From NCBI RefSeq assembly GCF_001905825.1, contig NZ_LIVV01000004.1, positions 1 to 64,000 on the forward strand: a stretch of DNA of 64,000 nt. The letters run 5' to 3'. Position numbers and translations under genes: made by a program. Shown one piece after another: positions 6,858 through 15,280 of the stretch. The notes beneath the pieces were generated by a model. That model did not search any database, was not told the DNA's origin, and saw only the letters and a program-made list of their open reading frames with translations. This DNA comes from Streptomyces sp. CB02009. Its GTDB lineage: Bacteria > Actinomycetota > Actinomycetes > Streptomycetales > Streptomycetaceae. Each line of letters opens with the position of its first letter. The first letter of the stretch is position 1.

Positions 6858-9065
6858 ATGCCGCCGTTGCGCAATACCGGTGCCGACCGGAATGCGGAGC
6901 AGCCCGAGTACGCGGGCGACTACCGCCTCCAGGCATGTCTGGGCGCCGGCGGCATGGGCGTCGTGCACCTCGCCGCCTCCGCCTCCGGGCTGCGGCTCGC
7001 GGTCAAGGTCGTGCACGCACGGTATGCGGAGGACCCCGAGTTCAGGGCGCGTTTCCGCCAGGAGGTCGCGGCCGCCCGCCGGGTCAGCGGGGCCTTCACC
7101 GCGCCGGTCGTCGACGCCGACCCCGATGCCGTACGCCCCTGGATGGCCACCCTCTACGTCCCCGGGCCCACCCTCGCCGACCAGGTGAAGCGGAACGGCC
7201 CGCTGGCCCCGGCCGAGCTGCGCCGGCTCACCGCCGGGCTCGCCGAGGCCCTGCGCGACATCCACCGCGCGGGTGTCGTCCACCGCGACCTCAAGCCCAG
7301 CAACGTCCTGCTCACCGACACCGGCCCCAAGGTCATCGACTTCGGCATCTCGCGGCCGGTCGACAGCGATCTGCACACCGAGACGGGCAAGCTCATCGGC
7401 TCGCCGCCGTTCATGGCGCCCGAGCAGTTCCAGCGGCCGCGCGAGGTCGGCGCCGCAGCGGACGTCTTCGCGCTCGGCTCGGTCCTCGTCCACGCGGCCA
7501 CCGGGCACGGCCCGTTCGACTCCGACAGCCCGTACATCGTGGCGTACCAGGTCGTCCACGACGAGCCCGATCTGTCGGGAGTACCGGCGGAGCTGGCGCC
7601 GCTCGTCGCGCGCTGCCTCGCCAAGGAGCCCGGCGAGCGCCCGACCCCGGACCAGATCATGTCGGCGCTGCTGCCTCCCTCGTACGCGGCGGAGGCCTTC
7701 ATACCGGCGCAGCGGCGCCGGCCCGCGCTGCCGCACGGCGGGGAGCGTGCCCACGGCGAGCCCGGCCCCGCGCCCGCGTGGGACGCGGACACGCCCGTAC
7801 GGGCGCCCGCGCCGGTCCCGCCCCGCCGCGGGCCGCGCCTCGGCCGGGTGCGGCTCAGGCCGCGCCTCACGCTCGCCGTGGCCGCCGCGCTCGCGCTCAC
7901 CGGGGCCGGTGTGTACGCGGCCATGAGCTCCCCGGCCGGCGGCGGATCCGAGCCCCCCTCCCGCCCCGACGAGGTGGCCACCGCCTTCACCGGCTGGCAC
8001 ACCACCCTCCAGATGCACGGCCCCACCGCCGCGCCCGCGTGCACCCACGGCGGCGGCGCGCTGTACTGCGCGGCCCGCGGTGTCGGCCTCGCCCGGCTCG
8101 ACCCCGTCACGGGGAAGGTCGTCTGGTCGCGCACCGGGCCCGTCGAGGCGGAGTCGCCGGTCGCCCCCTTCCTCCTCGGGGACGGCCTGGTCGGCGCGGC
8201 CGCCCCCGCCGACCCGCTGCGGGCCCACGCGGCCGCCGACGGCACCCCGGGCTGGACCGCCGGACCGTCGAAGCCCCCCGAGCTGTACGCGCCGGCCGGC
8301 TCCGCCGTCGTCCTGACCGACGGCCGGGGCGGGGTGCGGGCCGTCGGCAGCGTCGACGGGAAGGAGCTGTGGAGGCACGGACTGAAGGGCTTCACGACCC
8401 CGCGCCCGGGACCGTACGACGCCCCGTCCGGTCTGCTCACCGTCTCCGAGACCTCGGCCGACGGGACGCACACGCGCGTGGCCGCGATCGACCCCAGGAC
8501 CGGCGAGCAGGCCTGGCAGCGGAACATGGCGGGCGACCTCGACCCGCTCGGTCGCACCGGCGACGGCGCGCTGATCCTCGCCGGCCGGTACCAGGCGTCG
8601 CTGTTCGACCGGCTGGTCGTCCTCGACCCCGGCGGCGGCCACGGAAGCGGCTCCGGCGGCTCGGTGCGCGAGCTGCCCCTGCCCCACCGGCTCGACGTCC
8701 GGGGTGTCGCCGTGCGGGGCACGGTCGTCCACCTCCTCGAAGCGGACGGGCACCTCACCGCCTTCGACACCGCGGCCCCCAAGGGGCGGGTGCTGTGGGA
8801 GCTGGAGACGGGCGCGGGGAACGTGTCCACGCCGGTCATGGGCCCCGGCGACCGGCTCTACTTCTCCGCCCAGGACGGGCGGCTGCTCGCCGTCGACACC
8901 GTGCGCGGGGCGCTGGTCGGCCAGACCAGGCCGCGGCTGCTCAACGGTCGGCTCGAGTACGCGCCCCTGGTGCCGCCGCCGGTGGTCGCGGGTGACCGGG
9001 TGTTCGGGACGGCTCCGGACGGATCGGTGTTCGCGGTGGACGCGCGCGACCCCGCCGCCTGGTGA
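6858..9065 (+). CDS. Ser/Thr protein kinase with extracellular PQQ-like beta-propeller
   Basis: A 735-residue transmembrane kinase. The cytoplasmic kinase domain (~22-275) has the Gly loop GAGGMGVVHLA, Lys50 in LAVKVVHA, the catalytic VHRDLKPSN (Asp144) and DFG at 161-163. A Pro-rich linker leads to one membrane segment near 338-357 (LTLAVAAALALTGAGVYAAM). The outer half contains repeated blades such as RLDPVTGKVVWSRTGP, DGKELWRHGLKG and DPRTGEQAWQRN, typical of PQQ/pyrrolo-quinoline-like WD40 propellers used as sensors. It stands alone and is followed by a terminator. The signal sensed is unknown. Confidence 0.93.
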   Translation: MPPLRNTGADRNAEQPEYAGDYRLQACLGAGGMGVVHLAASASGLRLAVKVVHARYAEDPEFRARFRQEVAAARRVSGAFTAPVVDADPDAVRPWMATLYVPGPTLADQVKRNGPLAPAELRRLTAGLAEALRDIHRAGVVHRDLKPSNVLLTDTGPKVIDFGISRPVDSDLHTETGKLIGSPPFMAPEQFQRPREVGAAADVFALGSVLVHAATGHGPFDSDSPYIVAYQVVHDEPDLSGVPAELAPLVARCLAKEPGERPTPDQIMSALLPPSYAAEAFIPAQRRRPALPHGGERAHGEPGPAPAWDADTPVRAPAPVPPRRGPRLGRVRLRPRLTLAVAAALALTGAGVYAAMSSPAGGGSEPPSRPDEVATAFTGWHTTLQMHGPTAAPACTHGGGALYCAARGVGLARLDPVTGKVVWSRTGPVEAESPVAPFLLGDGLVGAAAPADPLRAHAAADGTPGWTAGPSKPPELYAPAGSAVVLTDGRGGVRAVGSVDGKELWRHGLKGFTTPRPGPYDAPSGLLTVSETSADGTHTRVAAIDPRTGEQAWQRNMAGDLDPLGRTGDGALILAGRYQASLFDRLVVLDPGGGHGSGSGGSVRELPLPHRLDVRGVAVRGTVVHLLEADGHLTAFDTAAPKGRVLWELETGAGNVSTPVMGPGDRLYFSAQDGRLLAVDTVRGALVGQTRPRLLNGRLEYAPLVPPPVVAGDRVFGTAPDGSVFAVDARDPAAW

Positions 9066-9082
9066 ACCCGGACCGACGCGGA

Positions 9083-9120
9083 ACGGCGGGGAACGGGCGT
9101 CTCCGCCCGCTCCCCGCCGT
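9083..9120. terminator. Bidirectional terminator between the kinase gene and ilvD
   Basis: A 17-bp stem (9083-9099 with 9104-9120, one G-U/mismatch position) with a TCTC loop lies between the convergent ends of the kinase gene and ilvD. Confidence 0.7.
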
Positions 9121-9228
9121 CCCGGGTGCTGCCGTGCAGGCCGCCCGGTCCTGAGTGCAGGTCCTGAGTGCCGGTCCTGCCGTCCGGTCCCGCCGTCTCA
9201 GGTCCTAGAGCGTCCCGCCACGCCGGTG

Positions 9229-11082
9229 TCAGCCCAGCTTCGAGACGTCCCTGACCGCGCCCTTGTCGGCGCTCGTCGCCATCGCCGCGTACGCGCGCAG
9301 CGCCGCCGACACCTTGCGCTGCCGGTTCTTCGGCTCGTACACGCCGTTCAGCGCCTCGCGGCGGGCGGCCAGCGTGTCCTCGTCGACGAGGAGCTCGATG
9401 GAGCGGTTCGGGATGTCGATGCGGATCCGGTCGCCGTCCTCGACGAGGGCGATCGTGCCGCCCGAGGCCGCCTCCGGCGACGCGTGGCCGATGGACAGGC
9501 CGGACGTGCCGCCCGAGAAGCGTCCGTCGGTGACCAGCGCACAGGTCTTGCCCAGGCCGCGCCCCTTGAGGAAGGAGGTCGGGTAGAGCATCTCCTGCAT
9601 GCCGGGGCCGCCGCGCGGGCCCTCGTAGCGGATGACGACCACGTCGCCGTCCGTGACCTGCTTGTTGAGGATCTTCTCGACGGCCTCGTCCTGCGACTCG
9701 CAGACCACGGCCGGGCCCTCGAAGGTCCAGATCGACTCGTCGACGCCGGCCGTCTTCACGACGCACCCGTCGGCGGCGAGGTTGCCGTGCAGCACGGCGA
9801 GGCCGCCGTCCTTGGAGTACGCGTGGGCCGCGTCGCGGATGCAGCCGCCGGCCGCGTCCACGTCGAGCGCCTCCCAGCGCTCGGACTGCGAGAAGGCGGT
9901 CGCCGAGCGCACGCAGCCGGGGGCCGCGTGCCACATCTCGACGGACTCGTCGGTCGGGGAGCCGCCGCGCACGTCCCAGGCGTCCAGCCACTCCTTGATG
10001 GAGCGGGAGTGGACGGAGTGGACGTCCTCGTTGAGGAGACCGGCGCGGTAGAGCTCGCCGAGGATGGCCGGGATGCCGCCCGCCCGGTGCACGTCCTCCA
10101 TGTAGTACGTGCGGTCCTTGGCGACGTTCGGGGCGACCTTGGCCAGGCAGGGCACCCGGCGCGAGACCTCGTCCATGTCCGTCAGGCCGTAGTCGAGCTC
10201 GGCCTCCTGGGCGGCGGCGAGCAGGTGCAGGATCGTGTTGGTCGAGCCGCCCATGGCGATGTCGAGGGCCATGGCGTTCTCGAAGGCCGCGCGGGTCGCG
10301 ATCGAGCGCGGCAGGACGGAGGCGTCGTCCTCGTCGTAGTAGCGACGGGTGATGTCGACGACCGTGCGGGCCGCGTTCTCGTACAGCGCCTTGCGGCCGG
10401 TGTGGGTGGCGAGCAGCGAGCCGTTGCCCGGCAGGGAGAGGCCGATGGCCTCGGTCAGGCAGTTCATCGAGTTGGCGGTGAACATGCCGGAACAGGAGCC
10501 GCAGGTCGGGCAGGCGTTCTCCTCGATGCGGGCGATGTCCTCGTCCGAGATCTTCGGGTTCACCGCGTCGGAGATCGCGTCGACCAGGTCGAGCGTGCGG
10601 ACCGTGCCGTCGACCAGGGTCGCCCGGCCGGACTCCATCGGGCCGCCGGAGACGAAGACCGTCGGGATGTTGAGGCGCAGGGCGGCCATCAGCATGCCGG
10701 GGGTGATCTTGTCGCAGTTGGAGATGCAGATCAGGGCGTCGGCGCAGTGGGCCTCGACCATGTACTCCACGCTGTCCGCGATCAGGTCGCGGGAGGGCAG
10801 CGAGTAGAGCATGCCGCCGTGGCCCATGGCGATGCCGTCGTCGACGGCGATCGTGTTGAACTCGCGCGGGATGGCGCCGGCGGCCGTGATGGCCTCCGAG
10901 ACGATCCGGCCGACGGGCTGCAGATGGGTGTGGCCCGGGACGAACTCCGTGAAGGAGTTGGCGACCGCGATGATCGGCTTCCGGCCGATGTCCGCGCCGG
11001 GTACACCGGAGGCGCGCATAAGGGCGCGTGCGCCCGCCATGTTGCGGCCGTGGGTGACTGTGCGGGACCTCAGCTCGGGCAT
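9229..11082 (-). CDS. ilvD: Dihydroxy-acid dehydratase
   Basis: A 617-residue Fe-S dehydratase that forms the 2-keto acids in valine, leucine and isoleucine synthesis, and so also supplies ketoisovalerate for pantothenate. The family signatures are present: CISNCDKITPGMLMAALR (cluster Cys) in the first quarter, CPTCGSCSGMFTANSMNCL, and the later GRFSGGTSGLSIGHASPEAA. Length matches the E. coli [4Fe-4S] type. The start MPELRSRTVTHGRNMAGARA is the standard N terminus. It is monocistronic. Confidence 0.97.
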   Translation of the reverse strand: MPELRSRTVTHGRNMAGARALMRASGVPGADIGRKPIIAVANSFTEFVPGHTHLQPVGRIVSEAITAAGAIPREFNTIAVDDGIAMGHGGMLYSLPSRDLIADSVEYMVEAHCADALICISNCDKITPGMLMAALRLNIPTVFVSGGPMESGRATLVDGTVRTLDLVDAISDAVNPKISDEDIARIEENACPTCGSCSGMFTANSMNCLTEAIGLSLPGNGSLLATHTGRKALYENAARTVVDITRRYYDEDDASVLPRSIATRAAFENAMALDIAMGGSTNTILHLLAAAQEAELDYGLTDMDEVSRRVPCLAKVAPNVAKDRTYYMEDVHRAGGIPAILGELYRAGLLNEDVHSVHSRSIKEWLDAWDVRGGSPTDESVEMWHAAPGCVRSATAFSQSERWEALDVDAAGGCIRDAAHAYSKDGGLAVLHGNLAADGCVVKTAGVDESIWTFEGPAVVCESQDEAVEKILNKQVTDGDVVVIRYEGPRGGPGMQEMLYPTSFLKGRGLGKTCALVTDGRFSGGTSGLSIGHASPEAASGGTIALVEDGDRIRIDIPNRSIELLVDEDTLAARREALNGVYEPKNRQRKVSAALRAYAAMATSADKGAVRDVSKLG

Positions 11083-11210
11083 CGTCGCTCGCTCCTCAGT
11101 GATGGGGGTGCTTGCTTTCGAGCGTACGCCGACGGACCAAGATCTGGACAGCGCGTCCGTATGGCGGACATGCTGTTCAGCTTTCGGTCATCGGCCGCCC
11201 GGTGGGGCTC

Positions 11211-11372
11211 AGGGGGTGTCTTGTCGATCAGGCCGGATCAGGGAGCGGGGTCTGGTGCGTGCGATCGCAAGGCGGAGGAGGGAGTCAACGCGGAGCGTTG
11301 GTGACCGACGACAACGCGGCGAGCGTGCGTGCCAGACCCCGCGAGCCCGGCCTGATCGACAAGACACCCCCT
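11211..11372. mobile_element. MITE-like element with 26-bp perfect terminal inverted repeats
   Basis: The ends 11211-11236 and 11347-11372 are perfect 26-bp inverted repeats beginning AGGGGGTGTCTTGTCG. A second block, GCGGGGTCTGG (starting 11245), is also inverted near the right end. The ~110-bp interior has no gene. The size and lack of a transposase fit a MITE mobilised by an IS elsewhere. The right end overlaps the stop codon of the TetR gene by two bases. I see no clear target duplication (flanks TCA and TAG differ). Confidence 0.7.
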
Positions 11373-11982
11373 AGGCCTCCGTCAGGTAGCGCTGGAGGGT
11401 CGGGGCGACCATGGCCACGATCTCCTCCGGGTCCACCGAGGCCATCGGCTCGACCTGGATCACATACCGCAGGATCGCGATCCCGATCATGTGGGAGGCG
11501 GCGAGTTCCGCGCGGAACCTGGGGTCCGGTACGTCGAGCTCGTCCGCGATCCGCTCCAGGAGCCGCCGCAGGACGAAGGTCCTGAGCACCTTGGCCGCCG
11601 CCTCGTGGGTGAGCGCGGAGCGGACGATCGCGAGGAGCGGGGCGCGGCTGACCGGGTTCTCCCAGACGCCGATGAAGAAGCGGGCGAGGCGTTCGCCGAT
11701 GGTCTCGCGGGGGCCGCCGACGATGGCCGGGACGACCGTGGCGGGCTCGAAGGAGACCTCGATCGCCGCGGCGAAGACCTCGTCCTTCGTGCCGAAGTAG
11801 TGGTGGACGAGGGCCGCGTCGACGCCTGCCGCCTTGGCGATGCCGCGGACCGAGGTCTTGTCGTAGCCGCGCTCCGCGAACTGGGCGCGGGCCGCCTCCA
11901 GGATCCGCTCCCGCGCGCCCGGCCCGCTCTCCTCCTCGGTACGGGACGGGCGGCCGCGCCTGCGGGGGGCCGGTTCGGTCAC
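11371..11982 (-). CDS. TetR-family transcriptional regulator
   Basis: A 203-residue regulator. The HTH is in the first ~75 residues: RERILEAARAQFAERGYDKT, then VRGIAKAAGVDAALVHHYFG. The C-terminal part resembles TetR_C_17-type domains, with RSALTHEAAAKVLRTF and ASHMIGIAILRYVIQVEPMA. GTG 11982 overlaps the stop of the upstream isomerase gene by 4 bp (GTGA), so the two are co-translated. The stop TAG shares two bases with the end of the MITE, suggesting the insertion hit just at the C terminus. Confidence 0.9.
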   Translation of the reverse strand: MTEPAPRRRGRPSRTEEESGPGARERILEAARAQFAERGYDKTSVRGIAKAAGVDAALVHHYFGTKDEVFAAAIEVSFEPATVVPAIVGGPRETIGERLARFFIGVWENPVSRAPLLAIVRSALTHEAAAKVLRTFVLRRLLERIADELDVPDPRFRAELAASHMIGIAILRYVIQVEPMASVDPEEIVAMVAPTLQRYLTEA

Positions 11983-12815
11983 GGGCGGGGCACCCGGGAG
12001 GGACGGGTGGCCGCGGAGGCGAGGTGGAGCCGGGTGAAGGCCAGGGCCTCGGCGAGGTCGGCCTCGCGTTCGGCGGCTGACATCGCGCGGCGGGTGTTGA
12101 CCTCGATGACGACGTGGCCGTCGAAGCCGGTGCGCGCGAGGCGCTCCAGGAGCTCGGCGCAGGGCTGCGTGCCGCGCCCCGGGACCAGGTGCTCGTCCTT
12201 GGCGGAGCCCTTGCCGTCGGCGAGGTGGACGTGGCCGAGCCGGTCGCCCATGCGGTCGATCATCGCGAGGGCGTCGGTGCGGGCGGTCGCGGTGTGCGAG
12301 AGGTCGACGGTGAAGTGCCGGTAGTCGTCCTTGGTGACGTCCCACTCGGGGGCGTACGCGAGCATCTCGCGGTCCTTGTACCGCCACGGGTACATGTTCT
12401 CGACGGCGAACCGCACGTCGGTCTCGTCCGCCATCCGCCAGATGCCGGTGACGAAGTCCTTGGCGTACTGGCGCTGCCAGCGGAACGGCGGGTGCACGAC
12501 GACCGTCGACGCGCCGAGGCTCTCGGCCGCGGCCCGGGCGCGCTGGAGCTTGACCCACGGGTCGGTGGACCAGACGCGCTGGGTGATGAGGAGGCAGGGG
12601 GCGTGCACGGCCAGGATCGGGACCTGGTGGTAGTCGGAGAGCCGGCGCAGTGCCTCGACGTCCTGGCTGACCGGATCGGTCCACACCATGACCTCGACAC
12701 CGTCGTAACCGAGGCGCGCGGCGATCTCGAAGGCCGTCGCCGTCGACTCCGGATAGACCGAGGCCGTCGACAGGGCGACCTTCGCATCCGGGATGCGCAC
12801 CACTGGTTCTGCCAC
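11979..12815 (-). CDS. Sugar phosphate isomerase/epimerase (AP endonuclease 2-like TIM barrel)
   Basis: A 278-residue TIM-barrel protein of the xylose isomerase-like superfamily. Metal-site segments are visible: YDGVEVMVW, VHAPCLL, STVVVHPPFRW, FAVENMYPW, TVDLSHTATA, GHVHLADG and HVVIEVNTR. These supply the Glu/Asp/His ligands expected of the family. The substrate is not apparent. It forms a two-gene unit with the overlapping TetR gene downstream. Confidence 0.85.
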   Translation of the reverse strand: MAEPVVRIPDAKVALSTASVYPESTATAFEIAARLGYDGVEVMVWTDPVSQDVEALRRLSDYHQVPILAVHAPCLLITQRVWSTDPWVKLQRARAAAESLGASTVVVHPPFRWQRQYAKDFVTGIWRMADETDVRFAVENMYPWRYKDREMLAYAPEWDVTKDDYRHFTVDLSHTATARTDALAMIDRMGDRLGHVHLADGKGSAKDEHLVPGRGTQPCAELLERLARTGFDGHVVIEVNTRRAMSAAEREADLAEALAFTRLHLASAATRPSRVPRP

Positions 12816-13050
12816 GGAGACAGGGTACGGGGCCCGTCGGGGGGCCGGGGGGTGGTTCCGGTCACGCCCGGCCGGGGCACGCGGGCGTGCGCGGGGGTGC
12901 GGACGGCGCGCGTGACGGGGGCTTTGGTGGAGGGCTGTGAGCGGGGGGCCATGACGGGGGCTTTCCTGCCTGTGCGGACCGAGGGGGCTTCGCGTACGCC
13001 CCGCCTGTCGGCCCCGGCCCTCGTGCGCCCTACGCCCCCCGTGTGCGCGT

Positions 13051-13983
13051 CTACGCCTCCGGCAGGTGGTCCAGGCGGCGCAGGATGACGCCCTCGCGCA
13101 GGGCCCAGGGGCAGATCTCCAGCTCCTCCACGCCGAGGAGGTCCATCGCGCCCTCCGCCACCATGGCGCCCGCGAGGAGCTGTCCGGCGCGGCCCTCCGA
13201 GACGCCCGGCAGGGCGGAGCGCTCGGGAACGGTCATGCCGGCGAGGCGCGGCACCCACTCCTCCAGGGACGCGCGGGTCAGGATCCGCTCGACGTACAGG
13301 CCCTCCCCCGAGCCGGGGGCGCCGGCGATCCTCGCCAGCTGCTTGAAGGTCTTGGAGGTCGCCACGACGTGGTCGGGCCGGCCGGCGCGGCTGAACTCGC
13401 CGACCGTACGGGCGATCTGCGCGCGCACATGGCGGCGGAGCGCCTTGACGTCGGCCGCGTCGGCCGGGTCGCCCGGCAGCCAGCCGGCGGTCAGCCGTCC
13501 CGCGCCGAGCGGCAGGGAGACCGCCGTGTCGGGGTCCTCGTCGATGCCGTACGCGACTTCGAGGGAGCCGCCCCCGATGTCGAGGAGGAGCAGCTTGCCC
13601 GCGGACCAGCCGAACCAGCGGCGGGCCGCGAGGAAGGTGAGCCGGGCCTCCTCCTCGCCGGTGAGGACCTGGAGGTCGACGCCCGTCTCGTCCTTCACGC
13701 GCGCGAGGACGGCGTCCGCGTTGGTCGCCTCGCGGACGGCGGAGGTCGCGAACGGGAGCACCTCCTCGCAGCCCTTGTCCTCGGCGGCGAGCAGCGCGTC
13801 CCGGACGGTCGCGATGAGCCGCTCGACGCCGAAGGGCGCGATCGCGCCCTTCTCGTCGAGAAGTTCGGCGAGCCGCAGCTCCGCCTTGTGGGAATGGGCG
13901 GGCAGCGGCCGGGCGCCGGGGTGGGCGTCCACCACCAGGAAGTGCACCGTGTTCGAACCGACGTCGAGGACTCCGAGTCTCAT
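13051..13983 (-). CDS. Ppx/GppA phosphatase family protein
   Basis: A 310-residue actin-fold phosphatase, acting on polyphosphate or (p)ppGpp in characterised relatives. LGVLDVGSNTVHFLVVDA at the N terminus is the phosphate-1 motif. ATSAVREATNAD and LLLDIGGGSLEVAYG (phosphate 2) follow, and the C-terminal LAGAMVAEGAMDLL is usual. It is the short, single-module form lacking the HD domain. ATG 13983 is chosen over an open upstream extension. It is divergent from the Cys-rich protein gene with 41 bp between starts. Confidence 0.9.
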   Translation of the reverse strand: MRLGVLDVGSNTVHFLVVDAHPGARPLPAHSHKAELRLAELLDEKGAIAPFGVERLIATVRDALLAAEDKGCEEVLPFATSAVREATNADAVLARVKDETGVDLQVLTGEEEARLTFLAARRWFGWSAGKLLLLDIGGGSLEVAYGIDEDPDTAVSLPLGAGRLTAGWLPGDPADAADVKALRRHVRAQIARTVGEFSRAGRPDHVVATSKTFKQLARIAGAPGSGEGLYVERILTRASLEEWVPRLAGMTVPERSALPGVSEGRAGQLLAGAMVAEGAMDLLGVEELEICPWALREGVILRRLDHLPEA

Positions 13984-14011
13984 GGGCGGAACGCTACTGC
14001 GCCGACCCGCA

Positions 14012-14017
14012 TACGCT
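14012..14017 (+). promoter_or_regulatory. -10 box of a leaderless promoter
   Basis: TACGCT lies exactly seven bases before GTG 14025, and no Shine-Dalgarno sequence is present. The transcript probably begins at the start codon. Confidence 0.5.
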
Positions 14018-14024
14018 TGGACTT

Positions 14025-14852
14025 GTGCCAAAGACGAAAAAGGCGAAACCGGGCAAAGACAGTGCGGTCAAGAGCGCCAAGAAGCGGGGCAGGGACGTGG
14101 AGCCGGACGAGAAGGGCCTGGACTTCGCGCGCGCGTGGGTCGAGTTTCCCGACCCGGCCGACGAGGAGCAGATCTTCCGCTGCGACCTGACCTGGCTGAC
14201 CTCGCGCTGGTCGTGCGTCTTCGGCAGCGGCTGCCAGGGCATCCAGGCGGGGCGGGCCGACGACGGCTGCTGCACGCTGGGCGCGCACTTCTCCGACGAG
14301 GACGACGAGAAGCGGGTCGCGACGCACGTGGCGCGCCTCACGCCGGAGCTGTGGCAGTTCCACGACGTCGGTACGGAGTCGGGCTGGACCCAGCTCGACG
14401 AGGACGGCGACCGGCAGACCCGGCGCTGGGAGGGCTCCTGCATCTTCCAGAACCGTCCGGGGTTCGCGGGCGGCGCGGGCTGCTCGCTGCACATCCTGGC
14501 CCTGAAGGAGGGCAAGGAGCCGCTGGAGACGAAGCCGGACGTCTGCTGGCAGCTGCCGGTGCGGCGCACGTACGACTGGATCGAGCGGCCCGACGACACG
14601 AAGGTCCTCCAGGTGTCGATCGGTGAGTACGACCGGCGGGGCTGGGGTCCGGGCGGTCACGACCTGCACTGGTGGTGCACGTCGGCGACGTCGGCGCACG
14701 GGGCCGGGGAGCCGGTCTACGTCACGTATCGGCCCGAGCTCACCGAGATGATGGGCCAGGAGGCGTACGAGGTCCTGGTCGGGCTGTGCGAGGCGCGTCT
14801 CTCCTCGCAGCTGCCGCTGGTGGCACCGCACCCGGCCGACCCGAAGGGCTAG
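14025..14852 (+). CDS. Cys-rich conserved protein of unknown function
   Basis: A 275-residue soluble protein. The first ~25 residues are Lys-rich. Nine cysteines are spread at 53, 64, 70, 82, 83, 139, 153, 174 and 218, with a CC pair in DDGCCTLGAHF and repeated aromatic residues (HDLHWWCTS). This suggests a bound metal or Fe-S cluster, but the spacing does not match a family I can name with confidence. GTG 14025 is supported by the promoter seven bases upstream. It is divergent from the Ppx/GppA gene. It looks conserved rather than foreign: composition is like its neighbours. Confidence 0.8.
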   Translation: MPKTKKAKPGKDSAVKSAKKRGRDVEPDEKGLDFARAWVEFPDPADEEQIFRCDLTWLTSRWSCVFGSGCQGIQAGRADDGCCTLGAHFSDEDDEKRVATHVARLTPELWQFHDVGTESGWTQLDEDGDRQTRRWEGSCIFQNRPGFAGGAGCSLHILALKEGKEPLETKPDVCWQLPVRRTYDWIERPDDTKVLQVSIGEYDRRGWGPGGHDLHWWCTSATSAHGAGEPVYVTYRPELTEMMGQEAYEVLVGLCEARLSSQLPLVAPHPADPKG

Positions 14853-14857
14853 CTCAC

Positions 14858-14925
14858 CGAAGGGCCGGTGCTTCGAAGGGCCGGTGTCGCGAAGGGCCGG
14901 TGCCTCGCTCGAAGCGCCGGTGCCG
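14858..14925. repeat. 16-bp tandem repeats after the Cys-rich gene
   Basis: Units starting at 14858 and 14874 (CGAAGGGCCGGTG followed by a variable triplet) are followed by a third at 14890 and a degenerate fourth at 14910. They lie in the space between convergent genes. No function is evident. Confidence 0.6.
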
Positions 14926-15017
14926 GCCCGGGTTCCCGTCTGGTGCCGGCCCGGGGGCCTCTGGCCGTGCCGGGCCCGACTCGCGCCAGGCTCCCCCGCC
15001 CCCTCCCTCCGCCCTGT

Positions 15018-15280
15018 TCAGGACGACGAGGGCGGGGGTGGTTCCTCGGTCGTCGGGGGCGGGGTGGTCGGTTCCGTCGGGCCCGGGTCGGTCGTCGGAG
15101 GCGGCTCCTCCGTGGTCGGCGGCGGGGTCGTCGGCTCCGTGGTCGGCGGGCTCGTCGGCGGGTCGGTCGGCTCGGTCGTCGGAGGCGGCTCCTCCGTGGT
15201 CGGCGGCGGGGTCGTCGGCTCCGTCGTGGGCGGGCTCGTCGGCGGGGTGGTGGGCTCGGTCGTGGTCGGCGGGGGTGTCA
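15018..15280. repeat. Degenerate repeats encoding the Pro/Thr tail
   Basis: Repeated blocks (for example GGCGGCTCCTCCGTGGTCGG at two positions) encode PPTTEPTTPPP/TTEEPPPTTEPT units at the C terminus of the sigma-fusion protein. Such tails usually span the cell wall, and copy number is likely to vary between strains. Confidence 0.75.

Noticed and set aside
5832..8753. A 973-codon open frame on the minus strand antisense to the kinase gene
   Set aside because: Only the last 180 codons look like a protein. The rest is Arg/Gly-rich shadow of the plus-strand kinase, as expected at this GC content.
15018..15280. Pro/Thr coding repeats considered as a non-coding array
   Set aside because: They stay in frame with the membrane protein and encode its wall-spanning tail.
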